Below, piece by piece: positions 52,276-60,139 of a DNA stretch of 64,000 nt (position 1 is its first letter; every line of letters begins with the position of its first letter). A program made the translations under genes and the position numbers. Location: the NCBI RefSeq assembly GCF_018263855.1, contig NZ_CP073318.1, forward strand, positions 10,912,001 through 10,976,000, given 5' to 3'. The notes beneath the pieces were generated by a model. The model was given only the letters and a program-made list of their open reading frames with translations, was not told the DNA's origin and did no database searches. Source of the stretch: Kutzneria sp. CA-103260 (lineage in GTDB: Bacteria; Actinomycetota; Actinomycetes; Mycobacteriales; Pseudonocardiaceae).

Positions 52276-53958
52276 ATGTCATCCACCCCACGAGGCGTGC
52301 ACCAGCTGAGCGACGACTACGTCGCGGACTACGCCGCGCTAGACCCCAATGCGGCGACCCACCTCGGCATCACGGGGTACGACGAGGACCTGACCGACTT
52401 CTCGCCCGAGGGCCACGAGAGCCGGGCCGAGCTGACCGCCCGGGCCGTCCGCGACATCGGGGCGGCCGAGCCGGCCGACGAGTCGGAGCGGGTGGCCCAG
52501 GCCGTGTTCCTGGAACGCAACGGGCTGTCGGTGGAGTTCCACGACGCCGGGCTGGACCTGTCCTCCCTGAACGTGATCGCGAGCCCGGTGCAGGACTTGC
52601 GCCAGCTGTTCGACCTCATGCCGACCGAGACCCCCGAGCAGTGGGCGACCGTGGCGACCCGGTTGGCCAAGGTGCCGGCGGCGCTGGCCGGGCTGCGGGC
52701 GTCGCTGGCCAAGGCCGCCGACCGCGGCGTGGTGTCGGCGCTGCGCCAGGTGACCCGGGTCGCCGAGCAGTGCGACACCTGGGCCGGCCTGAGCGGCGGA
52801 ACCTCCTTCTTCGCCAACCTGATCTCCGGTTCCGACGGTCTCGACAACACGCTGCGGACCCGCCTGGAGGCCGGCGCCAACGCCGCCGCCCAGGGCTACG
52901 CCGACCTGGCCGTCTTCCTGCGCGACGAGCTGGCCCCGAAGGCGCCGGCCAAGGACGCCGTCGGCGTGGACGTGTACCGGCTGAACTCCCGCTACTTCAC
53001 CGGCGCCCGCCTGGACCTCCAGGAGGCCTACGAGTGGGGCTGGGCGGAGTTCGCCCGCATCGAGGCCGAGATGAAGGAGGTCGCCAACCGGATCAAGCCG
53101 GGGGCGACGCTGGCCGAGGCCGCCGCGGCGCTGGACGCCGACCCGCGCTACCGGCTCAACGGCCAGGACGAGCTGCGGGACTGGATGCAGCGGCTGTCCG
53201 ACAAGGCCCTGGCCGACATGCGGGGCGTGCACTTCGACATCCCCGACCCGCTGATGGCGCTGGACTGCCGGATCGCGCCGCCCGGCGGCGGCGTCGGCGC
53301 GTACTACATCGGCCCGACCGACGACTTCAGCCGGCCCGGTGCGATGTGGTGGTCGGTGCCCGCGGACCGGGAGGAGTTCTCCACCTGGCGGGAGACCACC
53401 ACCGTCTACCACGAGGGCGTGCCCGGCCATCACCTGCAGATCGCCACCGCGGTGCACCGGGCCGACCAGCTCAACCGGTTCCAGCGGCTGATGTGCTGGG
53501 TGTCCGGCCACGGCGAGGGCTGGGCCCTGTACGCCGAGCGGCTGGTGCGCGAGCTCGGCTACCTCGACGACGACGGCGACCTGCTGGGCATGCTCGACGG
53601 CCACCTGTTCCGGGCCGCCCGCGTGATCGTCGACCTCGGCATGCACCTGGAGCTGGAGATCCCCGCCGGCACCGGGTTCCACGAGGGCGAGCGCTGGACA
53701 CCGGACCTGGGCCTGGAGTTCATGCTCACCCGGACCATCACCGACCCGGCCCACGTGCGCGACGAGATCGACCGCTACCTGGGCTGGCCCGGCCAGGCGC
53801 CGTCGTACAAGCTCGGTGAGCGGCTGTGGCTGGCCGCGCGGGACGAGGCCCGGACCCGCCACGGCGACGCCTTCGACCTGAAGGCGTTCCACAAGCAGGC
53901 CCTGGACATGGGTTCCATGGGCCTGGACACCCTCCGCGAGCGCCTCGCCCAGATCTGA
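52276..53958 (+). CDS. DUF885 family, zinc-peptidase-like protein
   Basis: A 560-residue helical protein of the DUF885 family, related in fold to M3/M32 carboxypeptidases. The motif YHEGVPGHHLQ supplies H379, E380, H385 and H386, and a later GEGWALYAERL provides a further conserved Glu; together they look like a metal centre. No signal peptide, so probably cytoplasmic, possibly degrading peptides. The substrate is not established. ATG at 52276 with leaderless promoter. A 55-base hairpin begins 14 bases after the stop. Confidence 0.85.
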   Translation: MSSTPRGVHQLSDDYVADYAALDPNAATHLGITGYDEDLTDFSPEGHESRAELTARAVRDIGAAEPADESERVAQAVFLERNGLSVEFHDAGLDLSSLNVIASPVQDLRQLFDLMPTETPEQWATVATRLAKVPAALAGLRASLAKAADRGVVSALRQVTRVAEQCDTWAGLSGGTSFFANLISGSDGLDNTLRTRLEAGANAAAQGYADLAVFLRDELAPKAPAKDAVGVDVYRLNSRYFTGARLDLQEAYEWGWAEFARIEAEMKEVANRIKPGATLAEAAAALDADPRYRLNGQDELRDWMQRLSDKALADMRGVHFDIPDPLMALDCRIAPPGGGVGAYYIGPTDDFSRPGAMWWSVPADREEFSTWRETTTVYHEGVPGHHLQIATAVHRADQLNRFQRLMCWVSGHGEGWALYAERLVRELGYLDDDGDLLGMLDGHLFRAARVIVDLGMHLELEIPAGTGFHEGERWTPDLGLEFMLTRTITDPAHVRDEIDRYLGWPGQAPSYKLGERLWLAARDEARTRHGDAFDLKAFHKQALDMGSMGLDTLRERLAQI

Positions 53959-53972
53959 ACACCCCGCTTTTT

Positions 53973-54027
53973 TGCTGGGAAGGGGGCTTTCCTAGCGTTC
54001 AACGCCAGGAAAGCCGCCTTCCAGGCA
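53973..54027. terminator. 55-base hairpin after the DUF885 gene
   Basis: Two 27-base arms around C54000; core GGCTTTCCT-N1-GCGTT with AACGC-N1-AGGAAAGCC, a few mismatches. It lies between convergent genes. Same size and centre (CGTT-C-AACG type) as the hairpin at 31088. Confidence 0.8.
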
Positions 54028-54044
54028 TCAGGAGTGTCCGAGCG

Positions 54045-54614
54045 TCACGCCGGTTCGAGCGGGAGGGGGCGGCCCAGCACCGCGAACGGGCGCGGGTCGC
54101 CGGCGAACTGGTAGTGCCGCAACACATCCTGGAAGCCCATGCGCCGGTACAGCCGCCACGCGCGGGACGGACCCTCCGGAGTGGACAGCAGCACCCGGTC
54201 CGAGCTGACGCCGTCGAGCAGTCCTCGCAACAGCCGCTCGCCGATGCCCCGGCCCTGGGTCTCCGGCAGCACGTGCAGTTCGGTCAGCTCGAAGTAGTCG
54301 TGCATCCACTGGTCGACCACGGTCGGCGTGGACACCGCGGTCAGGCCGCGGCGCACCTGTTCGTGCCACCACTGACCGGCCGCGCCGCGATAGCCGTAGC
54401 AGATGCCGACCAGCGCGCCGTCCTGGTCGAGCGCGCCGACGCAGCGCCAGCCCGCCCGGATCATGTGCGCCAGCCACATGGGCGCGCGCTGCTGGGCGGT
54501 GCCGCTGGGGTAGCGCATCGCCGTGACGTACAGGTTGAGCGCCTCGGGCAGGCGGGCCCGCAGCGTCTCGGCGCTGAACTCGACCAGCCGCTCGGTCTGG
54601 GGCGACGCTGTCAT
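54045..54614 (-). CDS. GNAT-family N-acetyltransferase
   Basis: A 189-residue GNAT protein: FELTELHVLPETQGRGIGERLLRGLLDG is the acetyl-CoA motif (Q-G-R-G-I-G), followed by STPEGPSRAWRLYRRMGFQ. ATG overlaps the YbaK stop (ATGA), so the two are coupled. Acceptor unknown; pairing with an editing deacylase might hint at aminoacyl or tRNA-related chemistry, which is speculation. Confidence 0.85.
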   Translation of the reverse strand: MTASPQTERLVEFSAETLRARLPEALNLYVTAMRYPSGTAQQRAPMWLAHMIRAGWRCVGALDQDGALVGICYGYRGAAGQWWHEQVRRGLTAVSTPTVVDQWMHDYFELTELHVLPETQGRGIGERLLRGLLDGVSSDRVLLSTPEGPSRAWRLYRRMGFQDVLRHYQFAGDPRPFAVLGRPLPLEPA

Positions 54615-55108
54615 CGCTGGTCTCCGGCCACGGTCGCAGGGGTGCCGCCGGTGACGGCGACCAACTCGTCGAAGGTCGTCGGGTAGACGGCGTTGGGATG
54701 CCCGGCGGCGGCCCAGACGACGTCGTACTCGGCGAGGTGCACGTCCACCAGGGTACGGATCGGCGCGGGGTGGCCGACGGGTGAGACGCCGCCGATCACC
54801 TGGCCGGTGTGCGTCCGCACCGAATCCGGGTCGGCCCGCTGCACCTTGCCCACCCCGGCCAGTTCGGCCAGGCGCTTGGTGTCGGCGCGGTGCGCGCCCG
54901 AGGTCAGCACCAGCAGCGGCGCGCCGTCGGCGAGGAAGAACAGGCTGTTGGCGATCGCGCCCACCGGCACCTCGACGGCTTCGGCGGCGGCCGCGGCCGT
55001 GCGGACCGCGTCGTCGAGCACTCGAATCCCCGCGGCTGCCCCGGTCGCGCCCCTCTCGACGAGTGCGCTGCGGACCGTGGTCACCCCTGGGTGCTCCTGA
55101 TCGCTCAC
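54611..55108 (-). CDS. YbaK/EbsC-type aminoacyl-tRNA deacylase
   Basis: A 165-residue YbaK-fold protein. The family shows as VGAIANSLFFLADGAPLLVLTSGAHRADTKRLAEL (key: ANSLFF, LVLTSG, HRADTKRL) and GQVIGGVSPVGHP. Members hydrolyse mischarged aminoacyl-tRNAs such as Cys-tRNAPro or Ala-tRNAPro in trans. GTG at 55108 gives the normal family N-terminus; upstream in-frame codons run into the SOS-box region of the divergent gene. Confidence 0.87.
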   Translation of the reverse strand: MSDQEHPGVTTVRSALVERGATGAAAGIRVLDDAVRTAAAAAEAVEVPVGAIANSLFFLADGAPLLVLTSGAHRADTKRLAELAGVGKVQRADPDSVRTHTGQVIGGVSPVGHPAPIRTLVDVHLAEYDVVWAAAGHPNAVYPTTFDELVAVTGGTPATVAGDQR

Positions 55109-55196
55109 GAAGCCAATGACACCACGGCTGGGCCGTCCGAGGGGAAGTGGCCCCCGACAGGGTTGAATCCGCTGCCGAGGACGCGCTATCCTCGTT

Positions 55197-55218
55197 GTAT
55201 CGAACAAATGTTCGATAC
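55197..55218. promoter_or_regulatory. perfect LexA (SOS) box
   Basis: GTATCGAAC-AAAT-GTTCGATAC is a perfect palindrome with four-base spacer and contains the actinobacterial SOS consensus TCGAAC-N4-GTTCGA without mismatch. It lies 60 bases before the SAV_6107-type gene and overlaps its likely promoter, and is 89 bases upstream of the divergent YbaK gene. Confidence 0.9.
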
Positions 55219-55278
55219 GAGCCGCCGGCTTCCCCACGGCGGAGACGTCGAGCCCACGACGCCGCGAGGAGGCCGCTG

Positions 55279-55737
55279 ATGTCTGTGCCCGTTCGTCTTC
55301 CCGAGTCGTTCCTGGTGCCCACCCCGCCCAGGTCCCGACTTCGCGCGGTTCCCTCGCCCGGCGCGTCCCCGTCGGCGCGGACGCTGCTCGCCCAGGCCCG
55401 GCAGGGTCTGCTGCAGGCCGAGCAGGAGCCCGACGCCGCCGAGCGCTTCGTGCGGGCGCACCTGGCCGCGCTGCGGGCCGCCGCGGCCGTGCTCGCCCTG
55501 CGCGGGCGGCCGCACCGCACCCGCACCAAGCCCATGAGCGCCTGGGTGCTGCTGGCCAAGGTCGCCCCCGAGTTCGCCGAGTGGGCCTCGTTCTTCCAGT
55601 CCTGCGCGTCCACCCGGCACGCCGTCGAGTCCGGCATCACCCGGCTCGTGTCCGCCCGCAGCGCCGACGACCTGGTGCGGCAGGCCGGCCAGTTCGTGGA
55701 CCTCGTCGACCGTGCCGTGCACGGGGCGGGGCGGTGA
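55279..55737 (+). CDS. SAV_6107-family HEPN domain protein
   Basis: A 152-residue helical protein of the SAV_6107 HEPN group: after a basic Pro-rich N-terminus come long helices LLAQARQGLLQAEQEPDAAERFVRAHLAALRAAAAVLAL (key: ERFVRAHLAALRAA) and FAEWASFFQSCASTRHAVESG. HEPN folds are often RNases or nucleic-acid binders. In other Actinobacteria it lies beside the ImuB/DnaE2 mutagenesis genes; here these are absent. ATG with GAGGAGG upstream. The perfect LexA box makes SOS induction very likely. Start overlap with the next gene shows an operon. Confidence 0.85.
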   Translation: MSVPVRLPESFLVPTPPRSRLRAVPSPGASPSARTLLAQARQGLLQAEQEPDAAERFVRAHLAALRAAAAVLALRGRPHRTRTKPMSAWVLLAKVAPEFAEWASFFQSCASTRHAVESGITRLVSARSADDLVRQAGQFVDLVDRAVHGAGR

Positions 55738-56498
55738 CCGGGCGGGCCCTCATCGACCACGACCGCCTGCTCGACGTTCTTGTCGCCGAAGGGGAGCTGA
55801 TGGCCGCCACGGCCGACAGCGCCCCGGCGGACCTGCCCATTCCCAGCAAGCCGACCAGCACGCTGGCGGACACCGTCCGCCATGTCGGCGGCGTGTTCCG
55901 GATGGTCGCCGCCCGGCTGCGGGGCGGCAACGGGCCGGTGCGCTGGGAGAGCACGCCGCCACCCGGCGGCGCGCTCGTCGAGTTCCTGCGGGGCGGCCTG
56001 CGCGAGCTGGTCGATGAGTTGTCGGCGCACCCCGCCGACGCCGTCTGCAACACCTGGTGGCCGCTGGACCAGACCTACGGCTTCTGGCGCCGTCGGATGG
56101 CCCACGAGGCCACCATGCACCGGGTCGACGTCCAGTCGGCCACCCGGGCCCAGTTGCTCGCCGTCGACGACGACGTCGCCGTGGACGGGGTCGACGAAGC
56201 CCTCACCCTGTGGTTCGCCCACCGGCTGTCGGTCATAGGAGTGTCCGGCAGCTCCGAGTTCAAGGTCGCCGTCCGAGCCGGCGGCCAGGCCTGGCTGGTG
56301 TCTTCCCACCGGGACAACAAGGCCGCCTGGCGGGCCGCCCCCGCCGACGCCGAGTCCGTGCAGGCGACGGTCACCGGCGAGCCCATGACCGTGTACCTGT
56401 GGCTGTGGGGCCGTTTGCCGTTCACCGCGGTCCGGATCACCGGCGACGTGGACGCCGTCGCCGCGCTGTGGGCCCTGCTTCGCCTGGCCACGCACTGA
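55734..56498 (+). CDS. mycothiol-dependent maleylpyruvate isomerase-family protein
   Basis: A 254-residue DinB-like/MDMPI protein: N-terminal metal-binding helical bundle with TLADTVRHVGGVFRM and RRRMAHEATMHRVDVQ (His residues in the places of the DinB metal site: VRHVG, AHEATMHRVD), then a C-terminal SCP2-like sheet domain. Members use mycothiol for isomerisation or conjugation. GTG overlaps the HEPN stop (GTGA), so it shares SOS control. Substrate unknown. Confidence 0.82.
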   Translation: MTGRALIDHDRLLDVLVAEGELMAATADSAPADLPIPSKPTSTLADTVRHVGGVFRMVAARLRGGNGPVRWESTPPPGGALVEFLRGGLRELVDELSAHPADAVCNTWWPLDQTYGFWRRRMAHEATMHRVDVQSATRAQLLAVDDDVAVDGVDEALTLWFAHRLSVIGVSGSSEFKVAVRAGGQAWLVSSHRDNKAAWRAAPADAESVQATVTGEPMTVYLWLWGRLPFTAVRITGDVDAVAALWALLRLATH

Positions 56499-56515
56499 TG
56501 TCCGGTTCTCGCGGC

Positions 56516-56560
56516 CCGCGTTTCGTCGGGCCGCGTTTCGTCGGGCCGGGTTCCGACGGC
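56516..56560 (+). repeat. 15-bp tandem repeat
   Basis: CCGCGTTTCGTCGGG occurs twice head to tail (56516-56530, 56531-56545) with a third diverged copy to 56560. A 21-codon frame at 56498-56563 starting in a TGATG overlap reads through it (RFVGP repeated); it has no ribosome site of its own and I do not call it a gene. Confidence 0.65.
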
Positions 56561-56610
56561 TGATTTTCGCGGGCCGGGACCGGCCGGCTCCCGACCTGGC
56601 CGGTCCTCAT

Positions 56611-56646
56611 GCCGGCGAGGCGTGCCCTTCCGCGCGCCTCGCCGGC
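56611..56646. terminator. bidirectional terminator hairpin
   Basis: Perfect 12-bp stem GCCGGCGAGGCG (56611-56622) with CGCCTCGCCGGC (56635-56646), 12-base loop, followed by TTTC. It lies between the MDMPI-family gene and the convergent L7/L12-domain gene. Confidence 0.75.
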
Positions 56647-56648
56647 TT

Positions 56649-56969
56649 TCAGTGCATCCGCTCCACCGCGTCCTTGGCTTCCTTCAGTCCCACGCCGGTG
56701 ATCTCCCGGTAGCGCTTGATCGCCTCGATCTTGCGCCCGGCCCGGGCCAGCGCGAGGACGTCCTGGTCGATCGCGATGCCCGGGCCGAAGGCGACGAAGT
56801 CCGGGCCCGGCTGAGGCACCTCCAGGTGGCGCAGCAGCAGGTCGAGCTTGCGTTCCACCCGGTCGAGCCGGCGTTCGAGCTGCCGCGTCGCCGCGCCGCG
56901 GCCGGCGAGGACGATCGGCAGCGCCAGCACGGCCACGGTCAGCAGGATCACGTTGAGGGTCGGGTCCAC
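56649..56969 (-). CDS. membrane-anchored protein with ribosomal L7/L12-like C-terminal domain
   Basis: A 106-residue protein: an N-terminal membrane helix (LNVILLTVAVLALPIVLAG), a basic coiled segment (RQLERRLDRVERKLDLLLRHL) and a C-terminal segment GRKIEAIKRYREITGVGLKEAKDAVE, which is the L7/L12 CTD signature (ITGxGLKEAKDxVE). Similar small proteins are common in Actinobacteria; function unknown. GTG start leaderless. Confidence 0.82.
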   Translation of the reverse strand: MDPTLNVILLTVAVLALPIVLAGRGAATRQLERRLDRVERKLDLLLRHLEVPQPGPDFVAFGPGIAIDQDVLALARAGRKIEAIKRYREITGVGLKEAKDAVERMH

Positions 56970-56975
56970 CCCAGC

Positions 56976-56981
56976 ACGGTA
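56976..56981 (-). promoter_or_regulatory. leaderless promoter -10 (TACCGT) of the L7/L12-domain gene
   Basis: On the minus strand TACCGT ends six bases before the GTG at 56969, without ribosome site. Confidence 0.6.
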
Positions 56982-57021
56982 GCCACTTGACGGCAGCGTC
57001 TCCGCCGGTCACGCTACTGAA

Positions 57022-57699
57022 ATGCAATATATTAGTCGTCTGGACCGGCCGCTCCTGCGGGATCGGGCGCTGGCCACCATCCGGCAGGCCATCGTCTCCG
57101 GCGACCTGGTGCCCGGCGAGGCGATCCGCGACCTGGACCTGGCCGAGCGCCTGGGCCTGTCCCGCACCCCCGTCCGGGAGGCGCTCAGCCACCTCGCCGA
57201 GGAAGGCTTGGTCGAGTCCAAGCCACACAGCTACACCCGGGTCACTCCCATCGACCCCGTCGCCGTGCGGGACGCACTCCAGGTCGTCCAGGCCATGCAC
57301 GGCCTCGCCCTACGGCTGGCCGTGCCCCTGCTCACCGCCGACCACCTGTCCCTCATGCGGGCCGCCAACAGCCGCTTCCACGCCGCCCTCACCGCCGGCG
57401 AGATCGCCGGCGCCTTCTCCGCCGACGACGACTTCCACCGCGTCCCCGTCGAGGCCTGCGCCAACTTCGCCGTTGCCGCCACCATCCAGCGCTACACCCC
57501 TCTCGTGCGACGCCTTGAGTACCAACGCTTCTCCTCCAGTTGCGGCGCCGACTCCGTCGCCATGCACGAGGAGATCGTCCTTGCCTGCGAACAGGGCGAC
57601 GGCGACCTGGCGAGCCGCCTCGCCGAACACAACTGGTCCACCCTCGCCGCCGAGCTGGCAAAGCATCCCGAGGGGGAGCCGCCCAAGCCGGCTGAGTGA
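57022..57699 (+). CDS. GntR (FadR/FCD-type) regulator of acdS
   Basis: A 225-residue GntR regulator. The winged helix (RQAIVSGDLVPGEAIRDLDLAERLGLSRTPVREALSHL; key: LGLSRTPVREAL) is followed by an FCD helical domain with His residues (SRFHAAL, DDFHRVPVE, AMHEEIVLA) that usually bind a metal and acidic ligand. It lies 67 bases before and in line with the ACC deaminase gene, so it is its probable regulator. The start lies in an AT-rich palindrome (AATATATT) that may be part of its own operator; no ribosome site is visible. Confidence 0.87.
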   Translation: MQYISRLDRPLLRDRALATIRQAIVSGDLVPGEAIRDLDLAERLGLSRTPVREALSHLAEEGLVESKPHSYTRVTPIDPVAVRDALQVVQAMHGLALRLAVPLLTADHLSLMRAANSRFHAALTAGEIAGAFSADDDFHRVPVEACANFAVAATIQRYTPLVRRLEYQRFSSSCGADSVAMHEEIVLACEQGDGDLASRLAEHNWSTLAAELAKHPEGEPPKPAE

Positions 57700-57766
57700 C
57701 CCACCGCCGGCTCCAACCCGCCTCTTCCGCCCTGACATCGCGTCCACCCAGTGATCGGAGTTTCCC

Positions 57767-58753
57767 TTGGGACTCGAGGACTTCGCCCGTTATCCGCTGA
57801 CGTTCGGGCCGTCGCCGGTGCACCCGCTGGAACGGCTCACCACCCATCTCGGCGGTGCTCGGGTGTGGGCCAAGCGGGAGGACTGCAACAGCGGCATCGC
57901 CTACGGCGGCAACAAGACTCGCAAGCTGGAGTACCTGGTCGCCGATGCCCTCGCGCAGGGTTGCGACACGCTGGTGTCGATCGGTGGCGTGCAGTCCAAC
58001 CACACCCGGCAGGTGGCCGGCGCGGCGGCACGGGCCGGGCTGAAGTGTGTGCTGGTGCAGGAAAGCTGGGTGGAGTACGCCGACCCGGGCTACGACCGCG
58101 TGGGCAACATCCAGCTCAGCCGCCTGATGGGCGCTGACGTCCGGCTGGTGCAGTCGACGTTCGGCATCGAGTTCAAGCAGAGCTGGCAAAACGCCATCGC
58201 CGAGATCGAGCAGGCCGGCGGCAAGCCCTACGCCATCCCCGCCGGCGCCTCTGACCACCGCCTCGGCGGCCTCGGCTTCGCCGGCTGGTCCCGTGAGGTC
58301 GAGCGCCAGGAAGAGGAACTGGGCGTCTTCTTCGACACGATCATCGTCTGCTCGGTCACCGGCAGCACCCAGGCCGGCATGCTCGCCGGCTTCAGCAACC
58401 GCCGCCGCCGGGTCATCGGCATCGACGCCTCGGCCAAGCCCAAGGAGACCTTCGACCAGGTCACCCGCATCGCCGGCAACACCGCCGACCTGATCGGCTC
58501 CGAGCCCCTGGACGTCATCCTCGACGACCGCTACCACGCCGGCGTCTACGGCGTTCCCGACGAGTCCACTGTGGACGCCATGCGCCTGGCCGCCCGCACC
58601 GAGGGCATGATCACCGACCCTGTCTACGAGGGCAAGTCCATGGCCGGCCTGATCGACCTGGTGGCCCGCAAGGAGATCCCGGCCGACAGCACCGTGCTCT
58701 ACGCCCACCTCGGCGGCCAACCGGCCCTGAACGCCTACAGCGCCATCGGCTGA
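57767..58753 (+). CDS. acdS: 1-aminocyclopropane-1-carboxylate deaminase
   Basis: A 328-residue PLP enzyme of fold type II. FARYPLTFGPSPVHPLERL at the start, the PLP lysine Lys50 in GGNKTRKLEYL, SIGGVQSNHTRQVA, and the residues that separate true ACC deaminase from D-cysteine desulfhydrase are present: Tyr287-Glu288 in DPVYEGKSM and Leu315 in AHLGG (Pseudomonas Tyr294, Glu295, Leu322). It converts ACC, the plant ethylene precursor, to 2-oxobutanoate and ammonia. TTG start with GGAG seven bases upstream. A hairpin terminator follows. Confidence 0.93.
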   Translation: MGLEDFARYPLTFGPSPVHPLERLTTHLGGARVWAKREDCNSGIAYGGNKTRKLEYLVADALAQGCDTLVSIGGVQSNHTRQVAGAAARAGLKCVLVQESWVEYADPGYDRVGNIQLSRLMGADVRLVQSTFGIEFKQSWQNAIAEIEQAGGKPYAIPAGASDHRLGGLGFAGWSREVERQEEELGVFFDTIIVCSVTGSTQAGMLAGFSNRRRRVIGIDASAKPKETFDQVTRIAGNTADLIGSEPLDVILDDRYHAGVYGVPDESTVDAMRLAARTEGMITDPVYEGKSMAGLIDLVARKEIPADSTVLYAHLGGQPALNAYSAIG

Positions 58754-58770
58754 AGTCGCATCGCCTGTTC

Positions 58771-58803
58771 GGCGCGGGCCCGCCGCCGGCGCGGGCCCGC
58801 GCC
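58771..58803. terminator. 13-bp perfect GC hairpin between convergent genes
   Basis: GGCGCGGGCCCGC (58771-58783) pairs fully with GCGGGCCCGCGCC (58791-58803) around a seven-base loop. It lies between acdS and the HsdR-N-type gene and should terminate both. Confidence 0.75.
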
Positions 58804-58808
58804 GGAAG

Positions 58809-59975
58809 CTAGTAAGCGGAGCCGAGTTCGCTCACGGCCGGCGGTTCGGCGGTCGTCGGCCCGGCCAGATACCGGGCCACCGCCTTCCGCAGGTGGTCGG
58901 CGTGGTGGTAGATGTCCTCGATCCGATCGATCGGGATACGGGTCTCGTTCTTGTTCTCGTCGAACACCCCGAGGTACTTCTTCGACCGGTTGAACCACAG
59001 CCGTGCGATCGGCTTGCGGTTGTTGTCGTCGAGCAGCACACCGAAGTAGGTTTTGGTGTCACGGGAGACGATCCGGGCGGCGGGCACCTCGCTGCACACG
59101 ATGGCCCGCACGATTCGGTAGCCCTCGAGCTCTTCCTCAGTGGTGACGATGTCGCTCTCGTTCGCCTTGATCTCCTCGGCCGGCGCATTGTCCCGCGTTT
59201 TCGCTCCGGCCGCCTCAGCCGGAACCGCCGTGTCGCTGGGCATGACGAGATAGTTGTCCGGGCCGCCGAGCGCGTTCTTGAGCCGGTCGTTGACTTGTTC
59301 GTTGAGGAACTGCCGAGCCGCCTTCTCCACCAGGGGCACGAACTGCTCGCGGATGCGCTGGGTGAACGACCGGTCGTACACACGGCTGGTGAAGAACCGC
59401 ACCCATTCCTCTTCGGGCTCCTTGAACTGGGCGGCCAGGATGCGCTTGATCTGGCCGATGTACTTCAGTTCGCCCGCGGCGCTGATCACCGAGTCGAGGT
59501 CGAACGACTCCTTGGTGAGCTTGGCCAGCTCGGGCAGCAGAGTCTCGTCGATGTCCGACAGGTCGAGCACCAGGAACGGCTTGGCGTCCATCCGGTTGGG
59601 CGAGTCGAGGTCGGTGTAGAACTCGTAGGTCTCGCCGTTGGTCAGGATCGCGATCCTGGCGTTGGTCACCGCGAAGTACCGGTACAGCTGGGACGCGTGT
59701 TCCACGCGCAGCGGCTCGCTGATCTTCTTGACCTCGACCAGCAGCTGCACCTGCCCGTTGTGGGCGATCGCGTAGTCGATCTTTTCGCCCTTCTTGGTGC
59801 CGACGTCCGCGGTGAACTCCGGAATCACCTCCGCGGGATTGAACACGTCGTAACCGAGGACGGTGCTGATGAACGGCATCACGAAGGCGTTCTTGGTCGC
59901 CTCCTCCGTCTCGATGTCCGCCTTGTGCTTGCGAATCTTGAGAGCCAACGCCCCCGTGCGCTCGGCGATCTCCAT
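58809..59975 (-). CDS. HsdR N-terminal-domain nuclease-like protein
   Basis: A 388-residue stand-alone protein whose first ~150 residues match the type I restriction HsdR N-terminal nuclease: ATKNAFVMPFISTVLGYDVFNP and a PD-(D/E)xK core with Asp67 (EKIDYAIA), Glu81 and Lys83 (LLVEVKK), then YRYFAVTNARIAILTNG. The remainder is a helical region and a C-terminal beta-rich module (TYFGVLLDDNNRKPIARLWFN; key: RKPIARLWFN). No helicase, HsdM or HsdS is adjacent. It may be a solitary nuclease or antiphage factor. ATG at 59975 chosen because GAGGGG is nine bases upstream; ATG 59984 abuts that site. Confidence 0.8.
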   Translation of the reverse strand: MEIAERTGALALKIRKHKADIETEEATKNAFVMPFISTVLGYDVFNPAEVIPEFTADVGTKKGEKIDYAIAHNGQVQLLVEVKKISEPLRVEHASQLYRYFAVTNARIAILTNGETYEFYTDLDSPNRMDAKPFLVLDLSDIDETLLPELAKLTKESFDLDSVISAAGELKYIGQIKRILAAQFKEPEEEWVRFFTSRVYDRSFTQRIREQFVPLVEKAARQFLNEQVNDRLKNALGGPDNYLVMPSDTAVPAEAAGAKTRDNAPAEEIKANESDIVTTEEELEGYRIVRAIVCSEVPAARIVSRDTKTYFGVLLDDNNRKPIARLWFNRSKKYLGVFDENKNETRIPIDRIEDIYHHADHLRKAVARYLAGPTTAEPPAVSELGSAY

Positions 59976-60139
59976 GGACGCCATCCCCCTCAGCTGCGGT
60001 GACAAGCTGACACGGCATGCGGTATCGAGCCGACACGACGATCGGTTCGGGTTGCATGGTGTGTCGCGCCGGCTACATCGAATGCCTACGTCGTCGCGTT
60101 ACCTGGAGTTCGGGACTACGGATCGGAATGCGCTTCGGG

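Noticed and set aside
56498..56563. 21-codon frame overlapping the MDMPI-family stop (TGATG)
   Set aside because: It reads through a tandem DNA repeat, has no ribosome site, and its peptide is only the translated repeat.
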